Notes under the pieces: model-generated
Databases searched by the model: none
Seen by the model: only the letters and a program-made list of their open reading frames with translations
What the model was told of the DNA's origin: nothing
Translations under genes and position numbers: made by a program
In this document: one piece after another, positions 49,733 to 59,687 of the stretch
Layout of the letters: each line of letters begins with the position of its first letter
How positions within the stretch are numbered: position 1 is the stretch's first letter
Assembly (NCBI GenBank): GCA_035628505.1
Contig: DASPJR010000014.1
Location: 1-64,000 of the forward strand
Direction of reading: 5' to 3'
From: DASPJR01 sp035628505
Lineage (GTDB): Bacteria > Planctomycetota > SZUA-567 > H5-PLA8
Length of the DNA stretch: 64,000 nucleotides

Positions 49733-51754
49733 TCAACCGTGCGTATGCGACAGATCCAGTCCCGACGTCCGTTCGAGCGTGCGGCTGATCGCGCTGCCGA
49801 GCACCTCGGGTCTTCCGCAGATTACCGCAAGTTCCTTGGCGCGCGTGATGGCGGTGTAAATCATCTGCCTGTTGAGGAGTCGCTGCGCGCCTTCGTCGGG
49901 AAGTGCCAGAAGCACCTGGCTGTACTCCGAGCCCTGGCTTTTATGAACGGTCATCGCAAAGGCCAGTTCATGCGTGGGCAGCGCTTCAGATGGAATCGCA
50001 ACGAAAACCTTTTTTCCGTGCTCATCCTGGCGCTCAAAGACAACTTTCAAACCTGCTTCGTGATCCGCCGAGTGCAATGCGATCCCCACGTCGCCGTTGA
50101 AAATTTCGAGCGTGTAGTCGTTGCTCGTGATCAGCACGGGCGCTCCGGCAAATAAACTATTAACCCGCGGGCGCCGGCCTGGGCGCAGGAGCTGTGACAG
50201 CAGCCGGTTAACGCCGACGCAGCCAAAAGGCCCTTCGCGCACAAGCGTGAGAATGCGTGCGCGCTGGACCTGCTCGAACAACCGGCGCAGCGGCTCGGTG
50301 GCCGCCGAAACTCCGATGGGAGCCGGGGTAGCCGCCGCGAGTTCCAGGAACTCGCTAGCCTGGTAATGGTGCTTTGCCCATGCCGCGGCGACCTCGCTCC
50401 ACACGTCTGCATTCAAGGCTGGTAGAAACCAGCAGCCACCGTGCTCCTGGCGTGCCTGGACAAAGCGCTCTCGTTCAGGCCACTTTAGCGAATCCTGTGT
50501 GCGCGAAAGCTCAACGCGCGGAAGAGTGCTTACCAATTGCGCTGCCTGCTGCGCAGAATTGTCCAGCGGCAACGCATTTATCTGAGCTGCGATGTTGCAG
50601 ATGTGCTTCTGCGAGCGGAAGTTTTTCTGGAGAATGACAACGCTGTCCCGAAGGGCGTCGTGCTCGGAAGAAGAATCGATCTTTACACCTGTCAGCGCCC
50701 CCAGCTGTTTTGCCACCTCCTTGGAAAAGCCTGGTTTTCCGGCGCGCGGCATTAAATCGGACAGCACGGATCCGGCGTCAACGGAAGGCAGCTGGTTCTT
50801 GTCTCCGAGAAGGATGAGCTTGCTCTGCGGCGGAACAGCCTCCATCAGCCGGGACATCATGACGATGTCGACCATCGACAACTCGTCGACGACCACAACA
50901 TCAAACGGCAGGGTGTTCTCCCGGTGGTGCGAAAACGTTCCGCGTGACGGGTTGTAGCCCAGCAGCCGGTGCAGTGTGCTCGCCAAAACAGTGCTCAGCA
51001 CGCTGTCGGCTCCCGCGTTCGCGCCGAGGCCCAGCACGCCAGCGCGAATCGATTCGGTTAAACGCTGGGCAGCACGTCCAGTTGGACAAGCCAGGGCGAT
51101 ACGGCTGGGATTCAATCCCGTGCGCAGAAGTGCGCGCAAGACAGCAAACACAACCGACGTTTTACCTGTGCCTGGACCGCCGGATACAACCAGGAAATTA
51201 CGCAGCAATGCCAATGCGATGGCCAGCTTCTGTTCATCGCTGAAGTCTCCCGGCGGCCGCCCTGGACCGGCGAGGATCGCCGGAACAATTTCAGCCGCCC
51301 GTGGATGAACTGCCGCCGAAATCTTTAGTCGTTCATGAAAAAGTTGCTGCAGCACGCGCTCGTGTTTCAGATATTTCTGGAAATAGACCAGTGTGCGAGA
51401 GGCAGCGCGCTGAAGGATCACGGGTTTGTGTTCATCAACACTGCTTCCGGCGAATTCCAGAAATGCATCGGCCTGGAGCTTCGCGATGATCGCTTCTGCC
51501 AGGCTTGCCGACTCTTCCGGATCGAGTAGCCCGTCGAAGCGCCGCAGCAGCGCCGCGTGCGAGACTTCCAGGCAGACGCTGCCCTCGCGCAGGCATAGGA
51601 ACATCGCAGTCAGAAGTGCGACAATTTCTTCGTCGCGCCGTCCGGAAAGTTCGCAGATATCGGCGATCGTCTGAATATCGACGGGCTGCAGTCCATTGGC
51701 CAGCGCCTGTTCTGTCAGCTTGTCCAACACCGCAGAATGCGCGTTGCTGTGCAT
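49733..51754 (-). CDS. recD: exodeoxyribonuclease V subunit alpha, RecD helicase
   Basis: A 673-residue superfamily 1B helicase, the 5'-3' motor of RecBCD. Walker A GGPGTGKTS is at about 191-199, motif II VVVDELSMVD and motif III LILLGDKNQLPSVDAG follow, and motif VI is AFAMTVHKSQGSEYSQVLLALP. The N-terminal region (about 1-150) matches the RecB-binding part of RecD. Its ATG shares one base with the recB stop (TGATG), so translation is coupled. Confidence 0.95.
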   Translation of the reverse strand: MHSNAHSAVLDKLTEQALANGLQPVDIQTIADICELSGRRDEEIVALLTAMFLCLREGSVCLEVSHAALLRRFDGLLDPEESASLAEAIIAKLQADAFLEFAGSSVDEHKPVILQRAASRTLVYFQKYLKHERVLQQLFHERLKISAAVHPRAAEIVPAILAGPGRPPGDFSDEQKLAIALALLRNFLVVSGGPGTGKTSVVFAVLRALLRTGLNPSRIALACPTGRAAQRLTESIRAGVLGLGANAGADSVLSTVLASTLHRLLGYNPSRGTFSHHRENTLPFDVVVVDELSMVDIVMMSRLMEAVPPQSKLILLGDKNQLPSVDAGSVLSDLMPRAGKPGFSKEVAKQLGALTGVKIDSSSEHDALRDSVVILQKNFRSQKHICNIAAQINALPLDNSAQQAAQLVSTLPRVELSRTQDSLKWPERERFVQARQEHGGCWFLPALNADVWSEVAAAWAKHHYQASEFLELAAATPAPIGVSAATEPLRRLFEQVQRARILTLVREGPFGCVGVNRLLSQLLRPGRRPRVNSLFAGAPVLITSNDYTLEIFNGDVGIALHSADHEAGLKVVFERQDEHGKKVFVAIPSEALPTHELAFAMTVHKSQGSEYSQVLLALPDEGAQRLLNRQMIYTAITRAKELAVICGRPEVLGSAISRTLERTSGLDLSHTHG

Positions 51755-54700
51755 CAGCTTTCCCTCCGGCGATACATTTCGCCGCGCAGTTCCCGGGCGA
51801 GTTTCGCTTCGTCCCAGTCGGCAGGGGAGGGCGCGTGAAAATAAACACCCTGCGTATCATCCTGTCCGTTCATGCCGCGAATGAAAATGTAGAACACTCC
51901 ACCGAACAGCTTTGAAAGATCGGCGCCGGGTCTGGCGCGATGCATCCAGCGCCGCAGCGCCTGAATATAGATGCGAAATTGCAGGTCGTAACGACGGTCT
52001 TTCATTTCGCGTTCCAAGGCCCCAGGTCCGTAGTGCGGCAGAAGGTTGCTCTTCCAGTCCAGCAGGTACCAGCGGCCGCTGTGTTGAAAAACCAGGTCCA
52101 TGCAGCCCGTCATAAAACCGTTTTCGCCCCGCGTGATTTCTTCAACGCCGCTGGCGTTGACGTCGAAGGGCATATGGAATTCAAGTTCATGCAGGCGCTC
52201 CCCAGCAGAGATACTGCAGAGTGCGCTGCCTTGCAGCGTTTTCAGCGGAGTGCGCAATGTCTTGAAAACCAGGCCGGCTACATGCTTGAGTCGCAACTCT
52301 TTTTGTGCGCCGTCCAGCGCTCCAAAGCAGCGCTCGATGGATTGCCTGATCAAGCCGTATGTCGAGCCGGATGGCTCCAGCAGTTCGGCAGCTCCACCCG
52401 CGTTCTGAACGCGGGCGAAGTCGATGTGTTCCATAATTGCATGCAGCGTATCTCCGGCGGAAATGCCTGGCGGAAGCAGATCGCGCGCAGCTTCGTGCGC
52501 CAGGTCGTCGTCGCTTCGCGAATCGCGCTCGCCAAAACGCTCGGAGCGGCCGTGGCCATGAACCATGCGTGAAAACGAGCGGACTTCAATTCTCTGGCGC
52601 AAAAGAGCCGCCGAATTAATTTCGGGCAGAAGCGGCGTGGGGAGCGTGAGTGCCACCGGCTCAACAAGGACAGGACCTTCTGCTTTTGAAATTTTCGGTC
52701 CAGGTGTTTTCCTTACAGCTACCGGTTCAATCGTGCAGATGTCTTTGTGTTTCTCGGGCTGAGCTTTTTCAAGCACAGGGCTCAAGATGGCTTTGAGCGG
52801 AGCTGTTGACTGCGCGGCTTTGCCCTGCGCAAAGGGCACGTACACTTTCAGCATGGCACGCGTGAGCGCGACATAGAGCAGGCGTTGGGTCTCACTACGT
52901 GATTCAGTTTTCGCAAGATCTTTCGCATCGGCGTCGTTCGTATCCAGGTGGAAAACGATGCGGCCTTTGTTGTCGTGATATTTCAGATAGACCGACGAAT
53001 TGCGGGTCGTAAATCCGCCCGCGAGGAACACGACCGGAAACTCCAGGCCTTTGCAGGCGTGTACGGTCATGATCTGTACAGCGGCACGCTCTGTTTCGAC
53101 CGGCTGCAGATCCGATTCATCTTCGCTCGTTCGCGTAACGCGATTTTTCTCAAGTAGTTCAACGAGCTCCAGCAGGCCCTTGCCGCTCTGGTACGCGCGT
53201 GATGCAAGCGTCTGCAGGATGTGCCGGTAATTCGCGAGCCGGCGGGCGCCATCATCGGCGCTGCCTTCGCTCCAGAATGCCCCGGTGTCTTCCAGAATTG
53301 ACCGGAAAAGCTCTGCCCAGTGGCGGCCGGCCGCCAGCTGCCTCCATTCGCTGTACAGACTGCGTATCGCCTGACCCGCTGCGGACTCTTCAATGCCGGA
53401 GATCTGCCCGGGTCTCAAAGCGAAGAATCGCGTGAGCAGCATCTTGCGGAACGCTTCTTCGTCGCCACAGCGCGCCAAAGCTTTCAGCACAAAGCCAAGA
53501 TGAACGGCTTCATCGGACTGCCAGATTCCTTTCTTTTTGTAAAAGGTATAGGGGATTCCATGCGCGCGGAATTGTTCTTCGACGGCCAGTGCTTCCTTGC
53601 GCTTGAACACCAGCACGGCGATGTCACTTGCGCGCAGTTCACGCGGCATTCCATTGGTTTTGCGCGAAATAAAAGAAAACGCCGGGCGCCCGCCGTTACC
53701 GCGTAGCAGCCGCTCGGTTTCATCTCCGACAAACTGTGCCATCGCACGTGCCGCGGTCTTCGGCTTGTCGGCGCCAGGGAATGTCAGAAGAGTCAATGCG
53801 CGGCGGCCCGAATGGTCAGTGCCGGATAGTTTTGTGCGCTCCTTCTCCGGCGCGGGATCGATATTCTCATAGGTGATTCCGTCGCCGCTCGAGAACATCT
53901 CGCCATCTTTAAAAACACAATTCAGCGCGTCGATAATTTCCTTCGACGAGCGGAAGTTCTGGGTGAGCCTGTGGGGCTCATTTTCTCCGCAGATGTGCTT
54001 ACGCGCCTGTAGATACGTATTGATGTCGGCATTTCGAAAGCCGTAAATCGCCTGCTTGGGGTCGCCGACGACCACGAGCTTGTGATCCCCTCCGCTTTGC
54101 ATGAAGAGAGACTTGAAAATTTTCCACTGAACCGGATCAGTGTCCTGGAATTCATCAACGATGGCGATGCTGTATTCGCTGCGCAGTTTCGCCAGCAGCT
54201 TTGCGCCGCCAGGAGATTCCAGAACGTCTGAGACTCGCGTGAGAAAATCTTCGAAGCTCTGCAATCCCTGCTCGAGCTTATACGCTTCCATCTGACGTAT
54301 GACTCCGCCGATAGTCTGGACGGTGAGCTGGTACTGCAACCCCTGCAATGTGGAGCAGAGCGGATTGAGTAACTCCGCCAGCTTTGCGTAGATTCCATAC
54401 GAGGGACTTTCCTCGTCTGCGCTCTCCAGCAGCGCTTCAAAGTGCGTCTCGTTGAACTTTCCATTCTTTCTGCACGCAGTAAGCATTTCGGCAAACGTGG
54501 ACACTGGATTCTGCAGCGATTCCTCATCGCAAATCCAGTTCAGCAGTGCAAGAAGGATCGTACGGCGGCGGGCATCGCGGTTCCTGTTTGGCGGACCATA
54601 AGCCGCGTAGAGTGGATGATCTGCCGCGCGGCAGGGCGAGAGATCCACCAGCTTCCTGGCAGCCTGAAGTGCTTCGAGAATTCTCGGCTTCTGCTTTTCG

Positions 54701-55296
54701 AGCTCCTGACGAACCTGCGCGATTGCCGCAGGTTCGATAACGTGGCCGCACTTCTCACGGAAGTGGCTGGCCACTTCCATCAACGTCTTTTCCCACTTCT
54801 TTCCGCCATTGTTGGTGTTGGTGAACCCGGAGAGATCCATAATCGGCACGAGCTCGCTGCCGAATTGCTTTCTCCAGTCCGAGCGTTGCACTCTGCGCAG
54901 GCACGTTTCGATGATATCGCGTTCATCAGCCATGGCGCTTCGGCCGCCAAACTTGTGGCTGAAAGGGTTCTGATTGAGAACGCGCAGGCAGAATGCGTGA
55001 ATCGTTGAGATCTGTGCGTGATCGTAGTTCTCGAGTGCCGCCTTCAGCCGTTCGACACATGCGCCCGATTTTCGTTGTGCAAGGGCCTGATCCAGTTCGC
55101 GTTCCAGCACCGCGCGCAGGCGATCCTTCAGCTCGCCCGCGGCCTTTTCCGTGTAGGTGACGACGAGAATCCTGTTGATCGCCACGCCCTTTTCAACGAC
55201 GGCCTGAATCAGCAGTCGTTCAATCTTGTACGTCTTGCCGGTGCCCGCCGAAGCTTCGAAGACGGCGTGCGTCTGGAACGAATAATCGTCTGGCAT
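51754..55296 (-). CDS. recB: exodeoxyribonuclease V subunit beta, RecB helicase-nuclease
   Basis: A 1180-residue UvrD-type 3'-5' helicase fused to a nuclease. Motif I is ASAGTGKTYKIERLL (about 15-29), motif II IVDEFQDTDPVQW, motif V/VI region VMTVHACKGLEFPVV and LLYVALTRAM. The C-terminal nuclease keeps the metal-binding GCMDLVF and YLLDWKSN (Asp-Asp-Lys). It lies 11 bases after recC and overlaps recD. The full RecBCD trio rather than AddAB is notable outside Proteobacteria, though known elsewhere. Confidence 0.95.
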   Translation of the reverse strand: MPDDYSFQTHAVFEASAGTGKTYKIERLLIQAVVEKGVAINRILVVTYTEKAAGELKDRLRAVLERELDQALAQRKSGACVERLKAALENYDHAQISTIHAFCLRVLNQNPFSHKFGGRSAMADERDIIETCLRRVQRSDWRKQFGSELVPIMDLSGFTNTNNGGKKWEKTLMEVASHFREKCGHVIEPAAIAQVRQELEKQKPRILEALQAARKLVDLSPCRAADHPLYAAYGPPNRNRDARRRTILLALLNWICDEESLQNPVSTFAEMLTACRKNGKFNETHFEALLESADEESPSYGIYAKLAELLNPLCSTLQGLQYQLTVQTIGGVIRQMEAYKLEQGLQSFEDFLTRVSDVLESPGGAKLLAKLRSEYSIAIVDEFQDTDPVQWKIFKSLFMQSGGDHKLVVVGDPKQAIYGFRNADINTYLQARKHICGENEPHRLTQNFRSSKEIIDALNCVFKDGEMFSSGDGITYENIDPAPEKERTKLSGTDHSGRRALTLLTFPGADKPKTAARAMAQFVGDETERLLRGNGGRPAFSFISRKTNGMPRELRASDIAVLVFKRKEALAVEEQFRAHGIPYTFYKKKGIWQSDEAVHLGFVLKALARCGDEEAFRKMLLTRFFALRPGQISGIEESAAGQAIRSLYSEWRQLAAGRHWAELFRSILEDTGAFWSEGSADDGARRLANYRHILQTLASRAYQSGKGLLELVELLEKNRVTRTSEDESDLQPVETERAAVQIMTVHACKGLEFPVVFLAGGFTTRNSSVYLKYHDNKGRIVFHLDTNDADAKDLAKTESRSETQRLLYVALTRAMLKVYVPFAQGKAAQSTAPLKAILSPVLEKAQPEKHKDICTIEPVAVRKTPGPKISKAEGPVLVEPVALTLPTPLLPEINSAALLRQRIEVRSFSRMVHGHGRSERFGERDSRSDDDLAHEAARDLLPPGISAGDTLHAIMEHIDFARVQNAGGAAELLEPSGSTYGLIRQSIERCFGALDGAQKELRLKHVAGLVFKTLRTPLKTLQGSALCSISAGERLHELEFHMPFDVNASGVEEITRGENGFMTGCMDLVFQHSGRWYLLDWKSNLLPHYGPGALEREMKDRRYDLQFRIYIQALRRWMHRARPGADLSKLFGGVFYIFIRGMNGQDDTQGVYFHAPSPADWDEAKLARELRGEMYRRRES

Positions 55297-55307
55297 GCGC
55301 GCCTCCT

Positions 55308-58300
55308 CTACTTTTTCTTGCGCCTGGCGGATTTGGTCGAACCGTCAGTTGTTTTGGGGCTTGGCGAGGTGCCGGCCGCAACGGTGTCTCCGCCTTCGGA
55401 CTGAGCCCCCCCGGCGCGATTCTGCGCGGGGCCACGATCCAGGAGCCGGAAACGTCTGCGGACGATTTCAAAAGCATCCGCGGGAATGTCCGCCGAAAGG
55501 AGATCCGTCACACGCAGGCGGGTGTCTCCGGGAATCGCACTTTCCTCATCTTCATACAAGGCGTCCTGAAGCAGCTGCGGGTAATCGTCGCGAAGCTGCG
55601 GAAGGCGCGGATCATCGTCGGCATATTCAAAGGCGCCGCGTAACTGCTCGTTTTTTGCAATCGTGAAATAGGGCAGAGTCTGCAATTGCGCAAATTTCAA
55701 AAACTCATTCGTCAAATACGACAGATATTCACGTGCTTCAGCAGGCGAGACGGAATAGGTGAATTTTGCAAAACCATCCTCGAGAGCAATGGTGAGATGC
55801 AGCGGTCGGGAACCGATCCACGTGCGTGACGAATGGCCATCGGGATTGTCGAGCTCGCCGGCGAGCAGCGCTAAATAAAACAGCACCGGCTCGATCAGGT
55901 AGTGCGTCAGCACATCCTTGCCAACGTCTTCAGTCGTTTTGTTGTGCAGGATCAGGGCTATATGAATAGCCTCGGCCGACTGCCAGACCAGATCGCACGT
56001 GCCGCTCACGAGAATGTCGCGATCCGCCGGCGGGACCAATGCATTGTTCCTGAGCGAAAGTGCTGGAAAGCGCAAGGTTGCACCGCGTGGCTGATGACTG
56101 TGGCCGATCTGCACGGGTCCGCAGAAGACAGCACTGCTCAGGTCGTCGACAAATTTCGCCAGCGAGCCCGCTCCGTGGCCGGCGTCCAGACGCGTTTTGA
56201 CCAGGCGCTTCAGGCGGCCAAGATCGGCTGTGGCAAATTCTGCGTCGGGCGCATCCCCGCTCAGAACGCGTTCACTGTATTGGCGTTCCACGTCGTTCTT
56301 CCAGGTCTCCAGCGTTTTGGGATTCTTTGCGGCGCTTGCAACAATGCGCGTGAGCGTGTCCTGCGCGAGGGTGCGCGTGGCATCTTCATCGGTGTAGAAG
56401 GGCTCATCCTCGCGGTCTTCCTTTTCGTATTCATCATAGAGCCGCAGATGTCTCTTCAGCGCCGCTTCTGCAGGATTCTTTAAAAATCCGGCCAACTCTT
56501 TGACGCTCACTCGCAAAGAAGCGGGCGGATCGCCGGCGGGAGCCGTGCTGGCCTTCAGCAGGCGTTCACGAATCGCCAAGCCAAGCGCTGCCGCGCCGCT
56601 GGCTGGGCCGCACTCCTTAAGAGCCAGCAGCCGGTCGGCATGCGAATAGTTGACGAGCGCATCGCTGTATTCCTTTTCAGGTCCCGCATTTTCCAGAAGG
56701 TAGCGTGGGTCATGCGGGCTCAGCGGTACTTTAACGCTCTGGAAATCGGCGCCGATGATTGTTTCCTTGATGTACCTGCAAAGCTTCAACAGCAGCGAAC
56801 AGGGATGCAACTCCTGGTCTTTCTGCAGCTCGCGGCAACTATAGAGCAGATACAGCTTTTCACGGACGCTGAGCAGCGCTTCCAGGAACTGCAGGCGCTG
56901 TGCCTCGGGTGTCCGGATATCACCTGGAAGCGCGTGCATCTCCCGAAGGTCGAACGGGGAGTTGACGTCTGAGGCGGGAAACTTCCCTTCCCCAAGCCCC
57001 GCGATGTACACGATCCGGTACGGAATCGGCCTCGCCGGCTGAAGCGCGGAAACGACGACGCCGCTGCCGGCAAAGGCGTTTGCCCCGGCTTCGATTCCCT
57101 CCAGCAGAGAGAGCGTGAATTCGCGGATGAGCGGCAGCGTGATTTTTCGCGATGAATCGCTTTGCGCCACGGCATCGAGGACCACCAGGTTCGGCAAGCC
57201 TTGCAGGATCGCGCGCCGCACTTGCGCTTCGTCCGGCAGCTCGGAAGGAATTTCCAGAAAGTCGTCCATCAGGCTCTGTAGACGCCGGCGCCATTCTGAG
57301 CCGCTGGCGGGCGTGCTGCGAAATTCAAGCAGTCGCGGCATCAGCTTTTCAACGGCCATGCAGAAGGCATTCAGGCTGGCTGAATCGGCTGTCTCCAGGT
57401 CGGCATATGGAATCACGTCCTTGTACACCGGTGCAGGGTGTTCGGGATTTCCATCCGGCGCTTCCATCACACGCCCAAGGCGCAAGCGCTGCAGCGCGAG
57501 CTTCCACGTGTAGTATCGCGAGTCGCCGAAGCCGGCTTCTCGTTTGTCTTCACGGTCCCAGCCGTGGTACACGCACAAGCGCTCAGCCCAGTCCATCCAC
57601 GTGACCGCTTCCTCGCGGCTGACGTTCATTTTTTCAAGAAAGCAGGGATTCAGGAGCACTTCCAGCACGCGCGAACGCGTGAAAGCGTTTAGTCCGATAT
57701 CGAGCATGCCCAGCAGCGCCTGGCCGAAGACGCTTACGCCGGCGGCGTTGTAATCGGCAATTGTGTAGGCAATAGGAGACGGTGCGCTTTCGCCTGTCGC
57801 CGCGTTAAACAGCCGCCGTTCGAAAACGCTCTGGATCAGCGGGCGGTACAGATTCATATCTGTAACCAGCACGGCAATGTCCGAAAGCTTGAGGCTGGGG
57901 TCGGTGCGCAGGTTATGAAGAATGCTCTGCTGAATCGCTTCGATCTCGCGCAGCGCGCCGGGGCAGGCGAGCACCTGGAGAGAGCGATCCTGACAAAGTC
58001 TGGTTTTGCTTGATGGGAGATTCAATGTCTGCTGCTGCACGCGCCGCAGCACACAGTCGCCATCAGGTGCTTTCGCAGCGGCTGCACGGCTCGTAAGAAC
58101 CTCGATTGCGAACGGCGGCTCTTTGCGGTCCGCTCCGGTCAGATCCGACATGCGCCACAAGGTTGCTGCGGCCGCATCTGCCCATTGCAGAAGCTGCTGA
58201 GCAGGCACTTGCTGGACGGATTTTTCCTTTGCCACTCTTTCGGCCACCCGCCGGAGAGCCGAATGCTTGTCGCCGCGGCTGAGTTCCTCAGCAACGCAGC

Positions 58301-59105
58301 CGGCGAGCGGATTGATGTGATAAAGCCGCAGCTCCAGATGCTGCCCCAGCCAGCGCAGGACTCGTACGTGGTACGTGGAAATCTGAGAAAGCCCGAAAAG
58401 ATGAACCGGCCGCTGCGGCTGTATGTCTTTGCGCAACGAGCCGCCCTCGATCACTTCATTGGCGAACTGCGGAAGCGTCTTGTAAGCAGCGTTTTCTGCC
58501 TTGCTCAGCGTATCGCGCAGGCCGCCGGGTTTTGCAACCATCAGGAACAGCGCGCGCTCGCAGAGTTCCAGCGCACGATCATCTGCATCGGCTCCGTTGA
58601 GAGCGGGCTCGTCGCGCAGCCAGCGCTGAATGAATTCGTCCTGCCGGTGATATTCGTAATCACGAATGAGCCGCGCGATCCGGTCGGCAACATCCCACAC
58701 GCGACGGCAGTATTGACGCGACGCCGGATCGGGCTCCGCGAGGTAATCGCGAATGGGCTTCAAAGCGCTGCCGCCGGCACTCGGATCGAGAAGCACCGAC
58801 ACGATCAGCATGCGGTAGCGTTCGTGATCCAGTTCCCTGAGCGGTGCAGACGGCTGAGTTCCACCCAGTTGCGCGAAGATTTCCCAGAGCGCCTTCTCAA
58901 GATAGCGGATGCGCAGGTTGATGGCGATGCCCTGCTCGCGAGCCAGATGCAGGTTCAACCAAGATTTCAGGCTGGCATTCGGGACGATGATATTTGCTGG
59001 AACAAACGGATTTGCGCATGAAGCATCTTCACGAGCCAGGCTCGCGCAGAGCGCCGCCGCGGGTGTCGCAAGGTCGGTGCTGATAAACAGCGTGCTGCTG
59101 GGCAT
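55308..59105 (-). CDS. recC: exodeoxyribonuclease V subunit gamma, RecC
   Basis: About 1265 residues. The inactive-helicase fold of RecC is visible: IIVPNASLKSWLNLHLAREQGIAINLRIRYLEKALWEI near the start, RPVHLFGLSQISTYHVRVLRWLG, RPIPYRIVYIAGLGEGKFPASDVNSPFDL, and LYLLYSCRELQKDQELHPCSLL. In RecBCD it holds the Chi-scanning channel. ATG at 59105 is preferred over a TTG at 59135. The final 40 residues are low-complexity and Lys-rich. It leads into recB after 11 bases. Which Chi sequence it reads cannot be told. Confidence 0.93.
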   Translation of the reverse strand: MPSSTLFISTDLATPAAALCASLAREDASCANPFVPANIIVPNASLKSWLNLHLAREQGIAINLRIRYLEKALWEIFAQLGGTQPSAPLRELDHERYRMLIVSVLLDPSAGGSALKPIRDYLAEPDPASRQYCRRVWDVADRIARLIRDYEYHRQDEFIQRWLRDEPALNGADADDRALELCERALFLMVAKPGGLRDTLSKAENAAYKTLPQFANEVIEGGSLRKDIQPQRPVHLFGLSQISTYHVRVLRWLGQHLELRLYHINPLAGCVAEELSRGDKHSALRRVAERVAKEKSVQQVPAQQLLQWADAAAATLWRMSDLTGADRKEPPFAIEVLTSRAAAAKAPDGDCVLRRVQQQTLNLPSSKTRLCQDRSLQVLACPGALREIEAIQQSILHNLRTDPSLKLSDIAVLVTDMNLYRPLIQSVFERRLFNAATGESAPSPIAYTIADYNAAGVSVFGQALLGMLDIGLNAFTRSRVLEVLLNPCFLEKMNVSREEAVTWMDWAERLCVYHGWDREDKREAGFGDSRYYTWKLALQRLRLGRVMEAPDGNPEHPAPVYKDVIPYADLETADSASLNAFCMAVEKLMPRLLEFRSTPASGSEWRRRLQSLMDDFLEIPSELPDEAQVRRAILQGLPNLVVLDAVAQSDSSRKITLPLIREFTLSLLEGIEAGANAFAGSGVVVSALQPARPIPYRIVYIAGLGEGKFPASDVNSPFDLREMHALPGDIRTPEAQRLQFLEALLSVREKLYLLYSCRELQKDQELHPCSLLLKLCRYIKETIIGADFQSVKVPLSPHDPRYLLENAGPEKEYSDALVNYSHADRLLALKECGPASGAAALGLAIRERLLKASTAPAGDPPASLRVSVKELAGFLKNPAEAALKRHLRLYDEYEKEDREDEPFYTDEDATRTLAQDTLTRIVASAAKNPKTLETWKNDVERQYSERVLSGDAPDAEFATADLGRLKRLVKTRLDAGHGAGSLAKFVDDLSSAVFCGPVQIGHSHQPRGATLRFPALSLRNNALVPPADRDILVSGTCDLVWQSAEAIHIALILHNKTTEDVGKDVLTHYLIEPVLFYLALLAGELDNPDGHSSRTWIGSRPLHLTIALEDGFAKFTYSVSPAEAREYLSYLTNEFLKFAQLQTLPYFTIAKNEQLRGAFEYADDDPRLPQLRDDYPQLLQDALYEDEESAIPGDTRLRVTDLLSADIPADAFEIVRRRFRLLDRGPAQNRAGGAQSEGGDTVAAGTSPSPKTTDGSTKSARRKKK

Positions 59106-59163
59106 AGCTTCAAGTTCCTGAAATGACAGGCGCAACCATAGTCGCTCTTTTTCAGCCTACAAC

Positions 59164-59532
59164 TCACGACGCAGGCCAGAACGTTTCGACTGTTTCTGGC
59201 GGGGTGGCAATGCCCTCATAATCGGCGACCTCGCGACGTCCAGCGGCCGCAAGCGGTTCGACGAAGCTGGCATCAAAAAAACGTACCGGGCCCATCGGAA
59301 AGACGATTGTCCAGTAACCCCCGTCCGTCTGGTACGCGAGTTTGACTTTGCAGAACGTAATCTGATGTGCCTCAAGCTTCTTTCGATCCCCATAAGCGGC
59401 GCAGAGCTGTCCATCGACATGCCGCAGCAGAAGCCGGGTCAGTACGCCCGCGGAAGCTCCTCCTACAACTTCCCAGCGCGCGCCGAGTGCGTCGTATTCT
59501 TCCTGCGTGTACGAACCATGGACGGGTTCCAT
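59164..59532 (-). CDS. small protein of unknown function at head of the recCBD-sbcDC operon
   Basis: About 122 residues when started at ATG 59532, which has AAGGAGG just upstream (59536-59542, short spacing). An ATG at 59550 is the alternative. The frame stays open to 59721, but that part overlaps an inverted-repeat-rich gap and the divergent gene. Visible features: an acidic start (GSYTQEEYDALGARWEVVGGASAGVLTRLLLRHVDGQ) and FCKVKLAYQTDGGYWTIVFPMGP. Not recognised. It is 58 bases upstream of recC on the same strand, so it may be co-transcribed. Confidence 0.6.
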   Translation of the reverse strand: MEPVHGSYTQEEYDALGARWEVVGGASAGVLTRLLLRHVDGQLCAAYGDRKKLEAHQITFCKVKLAYQTDGGYWTIVFPMGPVRFFDASFVEPLAAAGRREVADYEGIATPPETVETFWPAS

Positions 59533-59590
59533 GAGCCTCCTTTTAAGCATGTCGTACGATAAACAGGCCAGTATGTTACTCGCGCCGCCT

Positions 59591-59643
59591 GGACAAAGGT
59601 TGTCCGGCACAACCTGAATTTTCTTACGGACATCCCCTGTCCG
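59591..59643. repeat. inverted-repeat pair in the divergent gap, including 17-bp element copy 2
   Basis: GGACAA-AGG-TTGTCC (59591-59605) is followed by CGGACATCCCCTGTCCG (59627-59643), identical to 42528-42544. Both are small hairpins with GGACA-type arms. They may be remnants or units of a dispersed palindromic repeat. Confidence 0.5.
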
Positions 59644-59687
59644 CGTGCTGCGATACCCTATGTCGTTCCCGCTACGGTACGCTACAG

